This document shows, piece after piece, positions 12,773 to 28,404 of a stretch of DNA of 64,000 nucleotides. Each line of letters opens with the position of its first letter. Position 1 is the first letter of the stretch. The DNA comes from Apostichopus japonicus (Eukaryota; Echinodermata; Holothuroidea; Aspidochirotida; Stichopodidae), in NCBI RefSeq assembly GCF_037975245.1, contig NC_092570.1, positions 11,635,001 through 11,699,000 on the forward strand, written 5' to 3'. The position numbers were made by a program, and so were the translations under genes. Under the pieces are notes generated by a model that saw nothing but the letters and a program-made list of their open reading frames with translations, had not been told where the DNA came from and did not search any database.

Positions 12773-13909
12773 GTACCGAACATTCGATTGATCGGTACCG
12801 AACATTCGATTGATCGGTACCGAACATTCGATTGATCTGTACCGCACATTCGATTGATCGGTACCGCACATTCGATTGATCGGTACCGCACATTCGTTTG
12901 ATCGGTACCGAACATTCGATTGATCGGTACCGAACATTCGATTGATCGGTACCGCACATTCGATTGATCGGTACCGCACATTCGATTGATCGGTACCGCA
13001 CATTCGATTGATCGGTACCGAACATTCGATTGATCGGTATCGCACATTCGATGGATCGGTACCGCACGTTCGATTGAACGGTACCACACATTCGATTGAT
13101 AGGTACCGCACATTCGATTGATCGGTATCGAACATTCGATTTATCGGAATCGCACATTTGTTTGATCAGTATCGAACATTCGATTGATCGGTATTTCACA
13201 TTCGATTGATCGGTACCGCACATTCGATTGATCGGTACCGCAAATTCGATTGATCGGTACCGAACATTCGATTGAACGGTACCGCACATTCGATTGATCG
13301 GTACCGCACATTCGTTTGATCGGTACCGAACATTCGATTGATCAATATTACACATTCAATTGACCGGTACCGCACATTCGTTCGATCGGTACTGCATATT
13401 CGATTGATCGGTACCGAACATTCGATTGATCGGTACCGAACATTCGATTGATCCGTACCGAACATTCGATTGATCTGTACCGCACTTTCGATTGATCGGT
13501 ACCGCACATTCGATTGATCGGTACCGAACATTCGATTGATCGGTACCGCACATTCGATTGATCGGTACCGCACATTCGATTGATCTGTACCGCACATTCG
13601 ATTGATCGGTACCGCACATTCGATTGATCGGTACCGAACATTCGATTGATCGGTATCGCACATTCGATGGATCGGTACCGCACGTTCGATTGAACGGTAC
13701 CACACATTCGATTGATAGGTACCGCACATTCGATTGATTGGTATCGAACATTCGATTTATCGGAATCGCACATTTGTTTGATCAGTATCGAACATTCGAT
13801 TGATCGATATTTCACATTCGATTGATCGGTACCGCACATTCGATTGATCGGTACCGCAAATTCGATTGATCGGTACCGAACATTCGATTGAACGGTACCG
13901 CACATTCGA
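12773..13909. repeat. 22-bp satellite with no long pair assigned
   Basis: Ordinary 22-bp units in perfect register, including a diagnostic GATCAATATTACACATT unit at 13335. It clearly shares pieces with HOR D, but I could not set reliable borders by eye. Confidence 0.85.
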
Positions 13910-16900
13910 TTGATCGGTACCGAACATTCGATTGATCGGTATCGCACAATCGATTGACCGGTACCGAACATTCGATTGATCGGCACCGATTATTCGATTG
14001 ATCGGTACCGATCATTCGATTGATCGGTACCGAAAATTCGATTGACCGGTATCGCACATTCGATTGATCGGTACCGAACATTCGATTGATCGGTACCGAA
14101 CATTCGATTGATCTGTACCGCACATTAGATTGATCGGTACCGCACATTCGATTGATCGGTACCGCACATTCGATTGATCGGTACCGCACATTCGATTGAT
14201 CGGTACCGAACATTCGATTGATCGGTACCGCACATTCGATTGATCAGTACCGCACAATCGATTGATCGGTACCGAACATTCGATTGATCGGTATTTCACA
14301 TTCGATTGATCGGTACCGTACATTCGTTCGATCGGTACTGCTCATTCGATTGATCGGTACCGCACATTCGATTGATCGGTACTGCACATTCGATTGATCG
14401 GAACCGAACGTTCGATTGATCGGTATCGAACATTCGATTGATGGGTACCGCACATTCGATTGATCGGTACCGCACATTCGATTTATCGGTACCGCAAATT
14501 CGATTGATCGGTACCGAACATTCGATTGAACGGTACCGTACATTCGATTGATCGGTACCGAATATTCGATTGATCGGTATCGCACATTCGATTGATCGGT
14601 ACCGATCATTCGATTGATCGGTACCGAAAATTCGATTGACCGGTATCGCACATTCGATTGATCGGTACCGCACATTCGATTGATCAGTACTGCACATTCG
14701 ATTATTCGGTACCGAACGTTCGATCGATCGGTATCGAACATTCGATTGATCGGTACCGAACGTTTAATTGATCTTTATCGAACATTCGATTGAAGGGTAC
14801 CGAACATTCGATTGATCGGACCCGAACATTCGATTGATCGGTACCGCAAATTCGATTGTTCGGTACCGAATATTCGATTGATCGGTACCGCACATTCGAT
14901 TGATCGGTACCGCACATTCGTTTGATCGGTACCGAACATTCGATTGATCAATATTACACATTCAATTGACCGGTACCGCACATTCGTTCGATCGGTACTG
15001 CATATTCGATTGATCGGTACCGAACATTCGATTGATCGGTACCGAACATTCGATTGATCGGTACCGAATATTCGATTGATCTGTACCGCACTTTCGATTG
15101 ATCGGTACCGCACATTCGATTGATCGGTACCGAACATTCGATTGATCGGTACCGCACATTCGATTGATCGGTACCGCACATTCGATTGATCTGTACCGCA
15201 CATTCGATTGATCGGTACCGCACATTCGATTGATCGGTACCGCACATTCGATTGATCGGTATCGCACATTCGATGGATCGGTAGCGCACGTTCGATTGAA
15301 CGGTACCACACATTCGATTGATAGGTACCGCACATTCGATTGATTGTTATCGAACATTCGATTTATCGGAATCGCACATTTGTTTGATCAGTATCGAACA
15401 TTCGATTGATCGGTATTTCACATTCGATTGATCGGTACCGCACATTCGATTGATCGGTACCGCAAATTCGATTGATCGGTACCGAACATTCGATTGAACG
15501 GTACCGCACATTCGATTGATCGGTACCGAACATTCGATTGATCGGTATCGCACATTCGATTGATCGGTACCGAACATTCGATTGATCGGCACCGATTATT
15601 CGATTGATCGGTACCGATCATTCGATTGATCGGTACCGAAAATTCGATTGACCGGTATCGCACATTCGATTGATCGGTACCGAACATTCGATTGATCGGT
15701 ACCGAACATTCGATTGATCTGTACCGCACATTCGATTGATCGGTACCGCACATTCGATTGATCGGTACCGCACATTCGATTGATCGGTACCGCACATTCG
15801 AATGATCGGTACCGCACATTCGATTGATCGGTACCGCACAATCGATTGATCGGTACCGAACATTCGATTGATCGGTATTTCACATTCGATTGATCGGTAC
15901 CGCACATTCGTTCGATCGGTACTGCACATTCAATTGATCGGTACCGCACATTCGATTGATCGGTACTGCACATTCGATTGATCGGTACCGAGCGTTCGAT
16001 TGATCGGTATCGAACATTCGATTGATGGGTACCGCACATTCGATTGATCGGTACCGCACATTCGATTGATCGGTACCGCAAATTCGATTGATCGGTACCG
16101 AACATTCGATTGAACGGTACCGCACATTCGATTGATCGGTACCGAACATTCGATTGATCGGTATCGCACATTCGATTGATCGGTACCGAACATTCGATTG
16201 ATCGGCACCGATCATTCCATTGATCGGTACCGATCATTCGATTGATCGGTACCGAAAATTCGATTGACCGGTATCGCACATTCGATTGATCGGTACCGCA
16301 CATTCGATTGATCGGTACTGCACATTCGATTGATCGGTACCGAACGTTCGATCGATCGGTATCGAACATTCGATTGATGGGTACCGCACATTCGATTGAT
16401 CGGTACCGAATATTCGATTGAACGGTACCGCACATTCGATTGATCGGAACCGAACATTCGTTCGATCGGTACTGCACATTCGATTGATCGGTACCGCACA
16501 TTCGATTGATCTGTACCGCACATTCGATTGATCGGTACCGCACATTCGATTAATCGGTACCGAACATTCGATTGATCGGTACCGATCATTCGATTGATCG
16601 GTACCGATCATTCGATTGATCGGTATCGCACATTCGTGTGATCGGTGCCGAACATTCGATTGATCGGGAACGCACATTCGATTGATCGGTATCGCACATT
16701 CGATTGATCGGTATTTCACATTCGATTGACCGTTACCGCACATTCGTTCGATCGGTACTGCACATTCGATTGATCGGTACCGAACGTTTAATTGATCTTT
16801 ATCGAACATTCGATTGAAGGGTACCGAACATTCGATTGATCGGACCCGAACATTCGATTGATCGGTACCGCAAATTCGATTGTTCGGTACCGAATATTCG

Positions 16901-17352
16901 ATTGATCGGTACCGCCCATTCGATTAATCGGTATCGCACATTCGTTTGATCGGTACCGCACATTCGATCGATCGGTATTTCACATTCGATTGACCGTTAC
17001 CGCACATTCGTTCGATCGGTACTACACATCCGATTGATCGGTACCGAACATTCGATTGATCTGTACCGCACATTCGATTGATCGGTAACGCACATTCGAT
17101 TGATCGGTAACGAACATTCCATTGATCGGTAACGCACATTCGATTGATCGGTACCGCACATTCGATTGATCGGTACCGAACATTCGATTGATCGGTACCG
17201 CACAATCGATTGATCGGTACCGAACATTCGATTGATCGGTATTTCACAATCGATTGATCGGTACCGCACATTCGTTCGATCGGTACCGATCATTCGATTG
17301 ATCGGTACCGAACATTCGATTGATCGGTATCGCACATTCGTGTGATCGGTGC
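13910..17352. repeat. HOR F, copy 1 (about 3.44 kb)
   Basis: The variant order from the CACAATCGATTGACCGG unit (13945) to CGTGTGATCGGTGCCG recurs directly downstream. The offset is 3454 bp (157 units) up to about 14740 and 3784 bp (172 units) afterwards. Sampled stretches, such as 14962-15357 against 18746-19141, differ by very few bases. Confidence 0.92.
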
Positions 17353-17363
17353 CGCACATTCGA

Positions 17364-20300
17364 TTGATCGGTACCGAACATTCGATTGATCGGTATCGCA
17401 CAATCGATTGACCGGTACCGAACATTCGATTGATCGGCACCGATTATTCGATTGATCGGTACCGATCATTCGATTGATCGGTACCGAAAATTCGATTGAC
17501 CGGTATCGCACATTCGATTGATCGGTACCGAACATTCGATTGATCGGTACCGAACATTCGATTGATCTGTACCGCACATTAGATTGATCGGTACCGCACA
17601 TTCGATTGATCGGTACCGCACATTCGATTGATCGGTACCGCACATTCGATTGATCGGTACCGAACATTCGATTGATCGGTACCGCACATTCGATTGATCA
17701 GTACCGCACAATCGATTGATCGGTACCGAACATTCGATTGATCGGTATTTCACATTCGATTGATCGGTACCGCACATTCGTTCGATCGGTACTGCTCATT
17801 CGATTGATCGGTACCGCACATTCGATTGATCGGTACTGCACATTCGATTGATCGGAACCGAACGTTCGATTGATCGGTATCGAACATTCGATTGATGGGT
17901 ACCGCACATTCGATTGATCGGTACCGCACATTCGATTTATCGGTACCGCAAATTCGATTGATCGGTACCGAACATTCGATTGAACGGTACCGCACATTCG
18001 ATTGATCGGTACCGAATATTCGATTGATCGGTATCGCACATTCGATTGATCGGTACCGATCATTCGATTGATCGGTACCGAAAATTCGATTGACCGGTAT
18101 CGCACATTCGATTGATCGGTACCGCACATTCGATTGATCGGTACTGCACATTCGATTGATCGGTACCGAACGTTCGATCGATCGGTATCGAACATTCGAT
18201 TGATGGGTACCGCACATTCGATTGATCGGTACCGAATATTCGATTGAACGGTACCGCACATTCGATTGATCGATACCGAACATTCGTTCGATCGGTACTG
18301 CACATTCGATTGATCGGTACCGCACATTCGATTGATCTGTACCGCACATTCGATTGATCGGTACCGCACATTCGATTAATCGGTATCGAATATTCGATTG
18401 ATCGGTACCGATCATTCGATTGATCGGTACCGAACATTCGATTGATCGGTATCGCACATTCGTGTGATCGGTGCCGAACATTCGATTGACCGTTACCGCA
18501 CATTCGTTCGATCGGTACTGCACATTCGATTGATCGGTACCGAACGTTTAATTGATCTTTATCGAACATTCGATTGAAGGGTACCGAACATTCGATTGAT
18601 CGGACCCGAACATTCGATTGATCGGTACCGCAAATTCGATTGTTCGGTACCGAATATTCGATTGATCGGTACCGCACATTCGATTGATCGGTACCGCACA
18701 TTCGTTTGATCGGTACCGAACATTCGATTGATCAATATTACACATTCAATTGACCGGTACCGCACATTCGTTCGATCGGTACTGCATATTCGATTGATCG
18801 GTACCGAACATTCGATTGATCGGTACCGAACATTCGATTGATCGGTACCGAATATTCGATTGATCTGTACCGCACTTTCGATTGATCGGTACCGCACATT
18901 CGATTGATCGGTACCGAACATTCGATTGATCGGTACCGCACATTCGATTGATCGGTACCGCACATTCGATTGATCTGTACCGCACATTCGATTGATCGGT
19001 ACCGCACATTCGATTGATCGGTACCGCACATTCGATTGATCGGTATCGCACATTCGATGGATCGGTAGCGCACGTTCGATTGAACGGTACCACACATTCG
19101 ATTGATAGGTACCGCACATTCGATTGATTGGTATCGAACATTCGATTTATCGGAATCGCACATTTGTTTGATCAGTATCGAACATTCGATTGATCGGTAT
19201 TTCACATTCGATTGATCGGTACCGCACATTCGATTGATCGGTACCGCAAATTCGATTGATCGGTACCGAACATTCGATTGAACGGTACCGCACATTCGAT
19301 TGATCGGTACCGAACATTCGATTGATCGGTATCGCACATTCGATTGATCGGTACCGAACATTCGATTGATCGGCACCGATTATTCGATTGATCGGTACCG
19401 ATCATTCGATTGATCGGTACCGAAAATTCGATTGACCGGTATCGCACATTCGATTGATCGGTACCGAACATTCGATTGATCGGTACCGAACATTCGATTG
19501 ATCTGTACCGCACATTCGATTGATCGGTACCGCACATTCGATTGATCGGTACCGCACATTCGATTGATCGGTACCGCACATTCGAATGATCGGTACCGCA
19601 CATTCGATTGATCGGTACCGCACAATCGATTGATCGGTACCGAACATTCGATTGATCGGTATTTCACATTCGATTGATCGGTACCGCACATTCGTTCGAT
19701 CGGTACTGCACATTCAATTGATCGGTACCGCACATTCGATTGATCGGTACTGCACATTCGATTGATCGGTACCGAGCGTTCGATTGATCGGTATCGAACA
19801 TTCGATTGATGGGTACCGCACATTCGATTGATCGGTACCGCACATTCGATTGATCGGTACCGCAAATTCGATTGATCGGTACCGAACATTCGATTGAACG
19901 GTACCGCACATTCGATTGATCGGTACCGAACATTCGATTGATCGGTATCGCACATTCGATTGATCGGTACCGAACATTCGATTGATCGGCACCGATCATT
20001 CCATTGATCGGTACCGATCATTCGATTGATCGGTACCGAAAATTCGATTGACCGGTATCGCACATTCGATTGATCGGTACCGCACATTCGATTGATCGGT
20101 ACTGCACATTCGATTGATCGGTACCGAACGTTCGATCGATCGGTATCGAACATTCGATGGATGGGTACCGCACATTCGATTGATCGGTACCGAATATTCG
20201 ATTGAACGGTACCGCACATTCGATTGATCGGTACCGAACATTCGTTCGATCGGTACTGCACATTCGATTGATCGGTACCGCACATTCGATTGATCTGTAC

Positions 20301-21136
20301 CGCACATTCGATTGATCGGTACCGCACATTCGATTAATCGGTACCGAACATTCGATTGATCGGTACCGATCATTCGATTGATCGGTACCGTTCATTCGAT
20401 TGATCGGTATCGCACATTCGTGTGATCGGTGCCGAACATTCGATTGATCGGGAACGCACATTCGATTGATCGGTATCGCACATTCGATTGATCGGTATTT
20501 CACATTCGATTGACCGTTACCGCACATTCGTTCGATCGGTACTGCACATTCGATTGATCGGTACCGAACGTTTAATTGATCTTTATCGAACATTCGATTG
20601 AAGGGTACCGAACATTCGATTGATCGGACCCGAACATTCGATTGATCGGTACCGCAAATTCGATTGTTCGGTACCGAATATTCGATTGATCGGTACCGCA
20701 CATTCGATTAATCGGTATCGCACATTCGTTTGATCGGTACCGCACATTCGATCGATCGGTATTTCACATTCGATTGACCGTTACCGCACATTCGTTCGAT
20801 CGGTACTACACATCCGATTGATCGGTACCGAACATTCGATTGATCTGTACCGCACATTCGATTGATCGGTAACGCACATTCGATTGATCGGTAACGAACA
20901 TTCCATTGATCGGTAACGCACATTCGATTGATCGGTACCGCACATTCGATTGATCGGTACCGAACATTCGATTGATCGGTTCCGCACAATCGATTGATCG
21001 GTACCGAATATTCGATTGATCGGTATTTCACAATCGATTGATCGGTACCGCACATTCGTTCGATCGGTACCGATCATTCGATTGATCGGTACCGAACATT
21101 CGATTGATCGGTATCGCACATTCGTGTGATCGGTGC
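17364..21136. repeat. HOR F, copy 2 (about 3.77 kb)
   Basis: A tandem duplicate of 13910-17352 that is longer by one internal 15-unit segment near 18200-18530. Confidence 0.92.
18200..18530. repeat. 330-bp (15-unit) segment present only in HOR F copy 2
   Basis: In copy 1 a GGTATCGAAC unit near 14742 is followed at once by the CCGAACGTTTAATTG run. In copy 2 the same two landmarks are separated by 330 extra bases that begin GATGGGTACC. The change is an exact number of units, so it could be a gain in copy 2 or a loss in copy 1. Confidence 0.85.
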
Positions 21137-22004
21137 CGAACATTCGATTGATCGGGAACGCACATTCGATTGATCGGTATCGCACATTCGATTGATCGGT
21201 ATTTCACATTCGATTGACCGTTACCGCACATTCGTTCGATCGGTACTGCACATTCGATTGATCAGTACCGAACGTTTAATTGATCTTTATCGAACATTCG
21301 ATTGAAGGGTACCGCACATTCGATTGATCTGTACCGAACATTCGATTGATCGGTACCGCAAATTCGATTGTTCGGTACCGAATATTCGATTGATCGGTAC
21401 CGCACATTCGATTGATCGGTATCGCACATTCGTTTGATCGGTACCGCACATTCGATCGATCGGTATTTCACATTCGATTGACCGTTACTGCACATTCGAT
21501 TGATCGGTACCGAACATTCGATTGATCGGTATCGCACATTCGATGGATCGGTACCGCACGTTCGATTGAACGGTACCACACCTTCGATTGATAGGTACCG
21601 CACATTCGATTGATCGGTATCGAACATTCGATTGATCGGAATCGCACATTTGTTTGATCAGTATCGAACATTCGATTGATCGGTATTTCACATTCGATTG
21701 ATCGGTACCGCAAATTCGTTCGATCGGTACTGCACATTCGATTGATAGGTACCGAACATTCGATTGATCGGTACCGAACATTCGATTGATCGGTACCGCA
21801 CATTCGATTGATCGGTACCGCACATTCGATTGATCGGTATTTCACATTCGATTGATCGGTACCGCACATTCGTTCGATCGGTACTGCACATTCGATTGAT
21901 CGGTACCGCACATTCGATTGATCGGTACTGCACATTCGATTGATCGGTACCGAACGTTCGATTGATCGGTATCGAACATTCGATTGATGGGTACCGCACA
22001 TTCG
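21137..22004. repeat. 22-bp satellite between HOR F and HOR G
   Basis: Continuous 22-bp units in register with variants found on both sides (TTTAATTGATCTTTATCG, GGTATTTCAC, CGATGGATCGG). There is no unique sequence, and I assigned no long duplicate. Confidence 0.85.
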
Positions 22005-25000
22005 ATTGATCGGTACTGCATATTCGATTGATCGGTACCGCAAATTCGATTGATCGGTACCGAACATTCGATTGAACGGTACCGCACATTCGATTGATCG
22101 GTACCGAACATTCGATTGATCGGTATCGCACATTCGATTGATCGGTACCGAACATTCGATTGATCGGCACCGATCATTCAATTGATCGGTACCGATTATT
22201 CGATTGATCGGTACCGAAAATTCGATTGACCGGTATCGCACATTCGATTGATCGGTACCGCACATTCGATTGATCGGTATTGCACATTCGATTGATCGGT
22301 ACCGAACGTTCGATTGATCGGTATCGAACATTCGATTGATGGGTACCGCACATTCGATTGATCGGTACCGCACATTCGATTGATCGGTACTGCACATTCG
22401 ATTGATCGGTACCGCACATTCGATTGATCTGTACCGCACATTCGATTGATCGGTACAGCACATTCGATTGATCGGTACCGAACATTCGATTGATCGGTAC
22501 CGCACATTCGATTGATCGGTACCGAACATTCGAATGATCGGTATCGCACATTCGTGTGATCGGTGCCGAACATTCGATTGATCGGGAACGCACATTCGAT
22601 TTATCGGTATCGCACATTCGATTGATCGGTATTTCACATTCGATTGACCGTTACCGCACAATCGTTCGATCGGTACTGCACATTCGATTGATCGGTACCG
22701 AACGTTTAATTGATCTTTATCGAACATTCGATTGAAGGGTACCGCACATTCGATTGATCTGTACCGAACATTCGATTGATCGGTACCGCAAATTCGATTG
22801 TTCGGTACCGAATATTCGATTGATCGGTACCGCACATTCGATTGATCGGTACCGCACATTCGTTTGATCGGTACCGCACATTCGATCGATCGTTATTTCA
22901 CATTCGATTGACCGTTACCGCACATTCGTTCGATCGGTACTACACATCCGATTGATCGGTACCGAACATTCGATTGATCTGTACCGCACATTCGATTGAT
23001 CGGTACCGCACATTCGATTGATCGGTAACGAACATTCGATTGATCGGTAACGCACATTCGTTCGATCGGTACCGCACATTCGATTGATCGGTACCGAACG
23101 TTTGATTGATCGGGACCGCACATTCGTTTGATCGGTACCGAACATTCGATTGATCAATATTACACATTCAATTGACCGGTACCGCACATTCGTTCGATCG
23201 GTACTGCATATTCGATTGATCGGTACCGAACATTCGATTGATCGGTACCGAACATTCGATTGATCTGTACCGCACATTCGATTGATCGGTACCGCACATA
23301 CGATTGATCGATACCGAACATTCGATTGATCGGTATCGCACATTCGATGGATCGGTACCGCACGTTCGATTGAACGGTACCACACATTCCATTGATAGGT
23401 ACCGCACATTCGATTGATCGGTATCGAACATTCGATTTATCGGAATCGCACATTTGTTTGATCAGTATCGAACATTCGATTGATCGGTATTTCACATTCG
23501 ATTGATCGGTACCGCAAATTCGTTCGATCGGTACTGCACATTCGATTGATAGGTACCGAACATTCGATTGATCGGTACCGAACATTCGATTGATCGGTAC
23601 CGCACATTCGATTGATCGGTACCGCACATTCGATTGATCGGTATTTCACATTCGATTGATCGGTACCGCACATTCGTTCGATCGGTACTGCACATTCGAT
23701 TGATCGGTACCGCACATTCGATTCATCGGTACCGCACATTCGATTGATCGGTACCGCACATTCGATTGATCGGTACCGCAAATTCGATTGATCGGTACCG
23801 AACATTCGATTGAACGGTACCGAACATTCGATTGATCGGTACCGAACATTCGATTGATCGGTATCGCACATTCGATTTATCGGTACCGAACATTCGATTG
23901 ATCGGCACCGATCATTCGATTGATCGGTACCGATCATTCGATTGATCGGTACCGAAAATTCGATTGACCAGTATCGCACGTTCGATTGATCGGTACCGAA
24001 CATTCGATTGATCGGTACCGAACATTCGATTGATCTGTACCGCACATTCGATTGATCGGTACCGCACATTCGATTGATCGGTACCGAACATTCGATTGAT
24101 CGGTACCGCACATTCGATTGATCGGTACCGCACATTCGATTGATCGGTACCGCACATTCGATTGCTCGGTACCGAACATTCGATTGATCGGTACCGAGCA
24201 TTCGATTGATCAGTATCGCACATTCGATGGATCGGTACCGCACATTCGATTGAACGGTACCGCACATTCTATTGATAGGTACCGCACATTCGATTGATCG
24301 GAATCGCACATTCGATTGATGAGTATCGCACATTCTATTAATCGGTACCGAACATTCGATTGATCGGTACCGCACATTCGATTGATCGGTATCGCACATT
24401 CCATTTCTCGGTACCGCACATTCGATTAATCAAAATGTCACATTCGATTGATCGGTACCGAACATTCGATTGAAGGGTACCGAACATTCGATTGATCGGT
24501 ACCGCACTTTCGATTAATCGGTACCGCACATTCGATTGATCGGTACCGCACATTAGATTGATCGGTATCGCACATTCGATTGATCGGTACCGCAAATTCG
24601 ATTGATCGGTACCGATCATTCGATTGAACGGTACCGGACATTCGATTGATCGGTACCGAACATTCGATTGATCGGTATCGCACATTCGATTGATCGGTAC
24701 CGATCATTCGATTGATCGGTACTGAAAATTCGATTGACCGGTATCGCACATTCGATTGATCGGTACCGAACATTTGATTGATCGGTACCGAACATTCGAT
24801 TGATCGGTACCGTACATTCGATTGATCGGTACCGCACATTCGATTGATCGGTACCGAACATTCGATTGATCGGTACCGCATATTCGATTGATCGGTACCG
24901 CACATTCGATTGATCGTTACCGCACATTCGATTGATCGGTACCGAACATTCGATTGATCGGTACCGATCGTCCGATTGATCGGTACCGATCATTCGATTG

Positions 25001-25106
25001 ATCGGTACCGAGCATTCGATTGATCGGTATCGCACATTCGATTGAACGGTACCGCACATTCGATTGATAGGTACCGCACATTCGATTGATCGGAATCGCA
25101 CATTCG
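22005..25106. repeat. HOR G, copy 1 (about 3.1 kb)
   Basis: Variant order repeats at an offset of 3102 bp (141 units) through about 23850, then 3080, 3124 and 3190 bp as whole 22-bp units are lost or gained (all multiples of 22). The last step is a 3-unit run, with GATCATT, CCGAACGTTCC and GGTATCGAAC units, present only in copy 2 (about 27600-27660). Confidence 0.92.
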
Positions 25107-28100
25107 ATTGATCGGTACTGCACATTCGATTGATCGGTACCGCAAATTCGATTGATCGGTACCGAACATTCGATTGAACGGTACCGCACATTCGATTGAT
25201 CGGTACCGAACATTCGATTGATCGGTATCGCACATTCGATTGATCGGTACCGAACATTCGATTGATCGGCACCGATCATTCAATTGATCGGTACCGATCA
25301 TTCGATTGATCGGTACCGAAAATTCGATTGACCGGTATCGCACATTCGATTGATCGGTACCGCACATTCGATTGATCGGTACTGCACATTCGATTGATCG
25401 GTACCGAACGTTCGATTGATCGGTATCGAACATTCGATTGATGTGTACCGCACATTCGATTGATCGGTACCGCACATTCGATTGATCGGTACTGCACATT
25501 CGATTGATCGGTACCGCACATTCGATTGATCTGTACCGCACATTCGATTGATCGGTACCGCACATTCGATTGATCGGTACCGAACATTCGATTGATCGGT
25601 ACCGATCATTTGATTGATCGGTACCGAACATTCGAATGATCGGTATCGCACATTCGTGTGATCGGTACCGAACATTCGATTGATCGGGAACGCACATTCG
25701 ATTGATCGGTATCGCACATTCGATTGATCGGTATTTCACATTCGATTGACCGTTACCGCACATTCGTTCGATCGGTACTGCACATTCGATTGATCGGTAC
25801 CGAACGTTTAATTGATCTTTATCGAACATTCGATTGAAGGGTACCGCACATTCGATTGATCGGAACCGAACATTCGATTGATCGGTACCGCAAATTCGAT
25901 TGTTCGGTACCGAATATTCGATTGATCGGTACCGCACATTCGATTGATCGGTACCGCACATTCGTTTGATCGGTACCGCACATTCGATCGATCGTTATTT
26001 CACATTCGATTGACCGTTACCGCACATTCGTTCGATCGGTACTACACATCCGATTGATCGGTACCGAACATTCGATTGATCTGTACCGCACATTCGATTG
26101 ATCGGTACCGCACATTCGATTGATCGGTAACGAACATTCGATTGATCGGTAACGCACATTCGTTCGATCGGTACCGCACATTCGATTGATCGGTACCGAA
26201 CGTTTGATTGATCGGGACCGCACATTCGTTTGATCGGTACCGAACATTCGATTGATCAATATTACACATTCAATTGACCGGTACCGCACATTCGTTCGAT
26301 CGGTACTGCATATTCGATTGATCGGTACCGAACATTCGATTGATCGGTACCGAACATTCGATTGATCTGTACCGCACATTCGATTGATCGGTACCGCACA
26401 TACGATTGATCGATACCGAACATTCGATTGATCGGTGTCGCACATTCGATGGATCGGTACCGCACGTTCGATTGAACGGTACCACACATTCCATTGATAG
26501 GTACCGCACATTCGATTGATCGGTATCGAACATTCGATTTATCGGAATCGCACATTTGTTTGATCAGTATCGAACATTCGATTGATCGGTATTTCACATT
26601 CGATTGATCGGTACCGCAAATTCGTTCGATCGGTACTGCACATTCGATTGATAGGTACCGAACATTCGATTGATCGGTACCGAACATTCGATTGATCGGT
26701 ACCGCACATTCGATTGATCGGTACCGCACATTCGATTGATCGGTATTTCACATTCGATTGATCGGTACCGCACATTCGTTCGATCGGTACTGCACATTCG
26801 ATTGATCGGTACCGCACATTCGATTCATCGGTACCGCACATTCGATTGATCGGTACCGCACATTCGATTGATCGGTACCGCAAATTCGATTCATCGGTAC
26901 CGAACATTCGATTGAACGGTACCGAACATTCGATTGATCGGTACCGAACATTCGATTGATCGGTATCGCACATTCGATTTATCGGTACCGAACATTCGAT
27001 TGATCGGCACCGATCATTCGATTGATCGGTACCGAAAATTCGATTGACCAGTATCGCACGTTCGATTGATCGGTACCGAACATTCGATTGATCGGTACCG
27101 AACATTCGATTGATCTGTACCGCACATTCGATTGATCGGTACCGCACATTCGATTGATCGGTACCGAACATTCGATTGATCGGTACCGCACATTCGATTG
27201 ATCGGTACCGCACATTCGATTGATCGGTACCGCACATTCGATTGCTCGGTACCGAACATTCGATTGATCGGTACCGATCATTCGATTGATCGGTACCGAT
27301 CATTCGATTGATCGGTACCGAGCATTCGATTGATCAGTATCGCACATTCGATGGATCGGTACCGCACATTCGATTGAACGGTACCGCACATTCGATTGAT
27401 AGGTACCGCACATTCGATTGATCGGAATCGCACATTCGATTGATGAGTATCGCACATTCTATTAATCGGTACCGAACATTCGATTGATCGGTACCGCACA
27501 TTCGATTGATCGGTATCGCACATTCCATTTCTCGGTACCGCACATTCGATTAATCAAAATGTCACATTCGATTGATCGGTACCGAACATTCGATTGATCG
27601 GTACCGATCATTCGATTGATCGTTACCGAACGTTCCATTGATCGGTATCGAACATTCGATTGAAGGGTACCGAACATTCGATTGATCGGTACCGCACTTT
27701 CGATTAATCGGTACCGCACATTCGATTGATCGGTACCGCACATTAGATTGATCGGTATCGCTCATTCGATTGATCGGTACCGCAAATTCGATTGATCGGT
27801 ACCGATCATTCGATTGAACGGTACCGCACATTCGATTGATCGGTACCGAACATTCGATTGATCGGTATCGGACATTCGATTGATCGGTACCGATCATTCG
27901 ATTGATCGGTACTGAAAATTCGATTGACCGGTATCGCACATTCGATTGATCGGTACCGAACATTTGATTGATCGGTACCGAACATTCGATTGATCGGTAC
28001 CGTACATTCGATTGATCGGTACCGCACATTCGATTGATCGGTACCGAACATTCGATTGATCGGTACCGCACATTCGATTGATCGGTACCGCACATTCGAT

Positions 28101-28307
28101 TGATCGTTACCGAACGTTCGATTGATCGGTACCGAACATTCGATTGATCGGTACCGATCGTCCGATTGATCGGTACCGATCATTCGATTGATCGGTACCG
28201 AGCATTCGATTGATCGGTATCGCACATTCGATTGAACGGTTCCGCACATTCGATTGATAGGTACCGCACATTCGATTGATCGGAATCGCACATTCGATTG
28301 ATCGGTA
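25107..28307. repeat. HOR G, copy 2 (about 3.2 kb)
   Basis: A direct tandem duplicate of 22005-25106, starting at the point where copy 1 ends. Matching landmarks include GATCAATATTACACATT (23147 and 26249), CGATTAATCAAAATGTCAC (24423 and 27547) and GATCGTCCG (24961 and 28151). Confidence 0.92.
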
Positions 28308-28404
28308 TCGCACATTCTATTAATCGGTACCGAACATTCGATTGATCGGTACTGCACATTCGATTGATCGGTATCGCACATTCCATTTCTCGGTACCGCA
28401 CATT

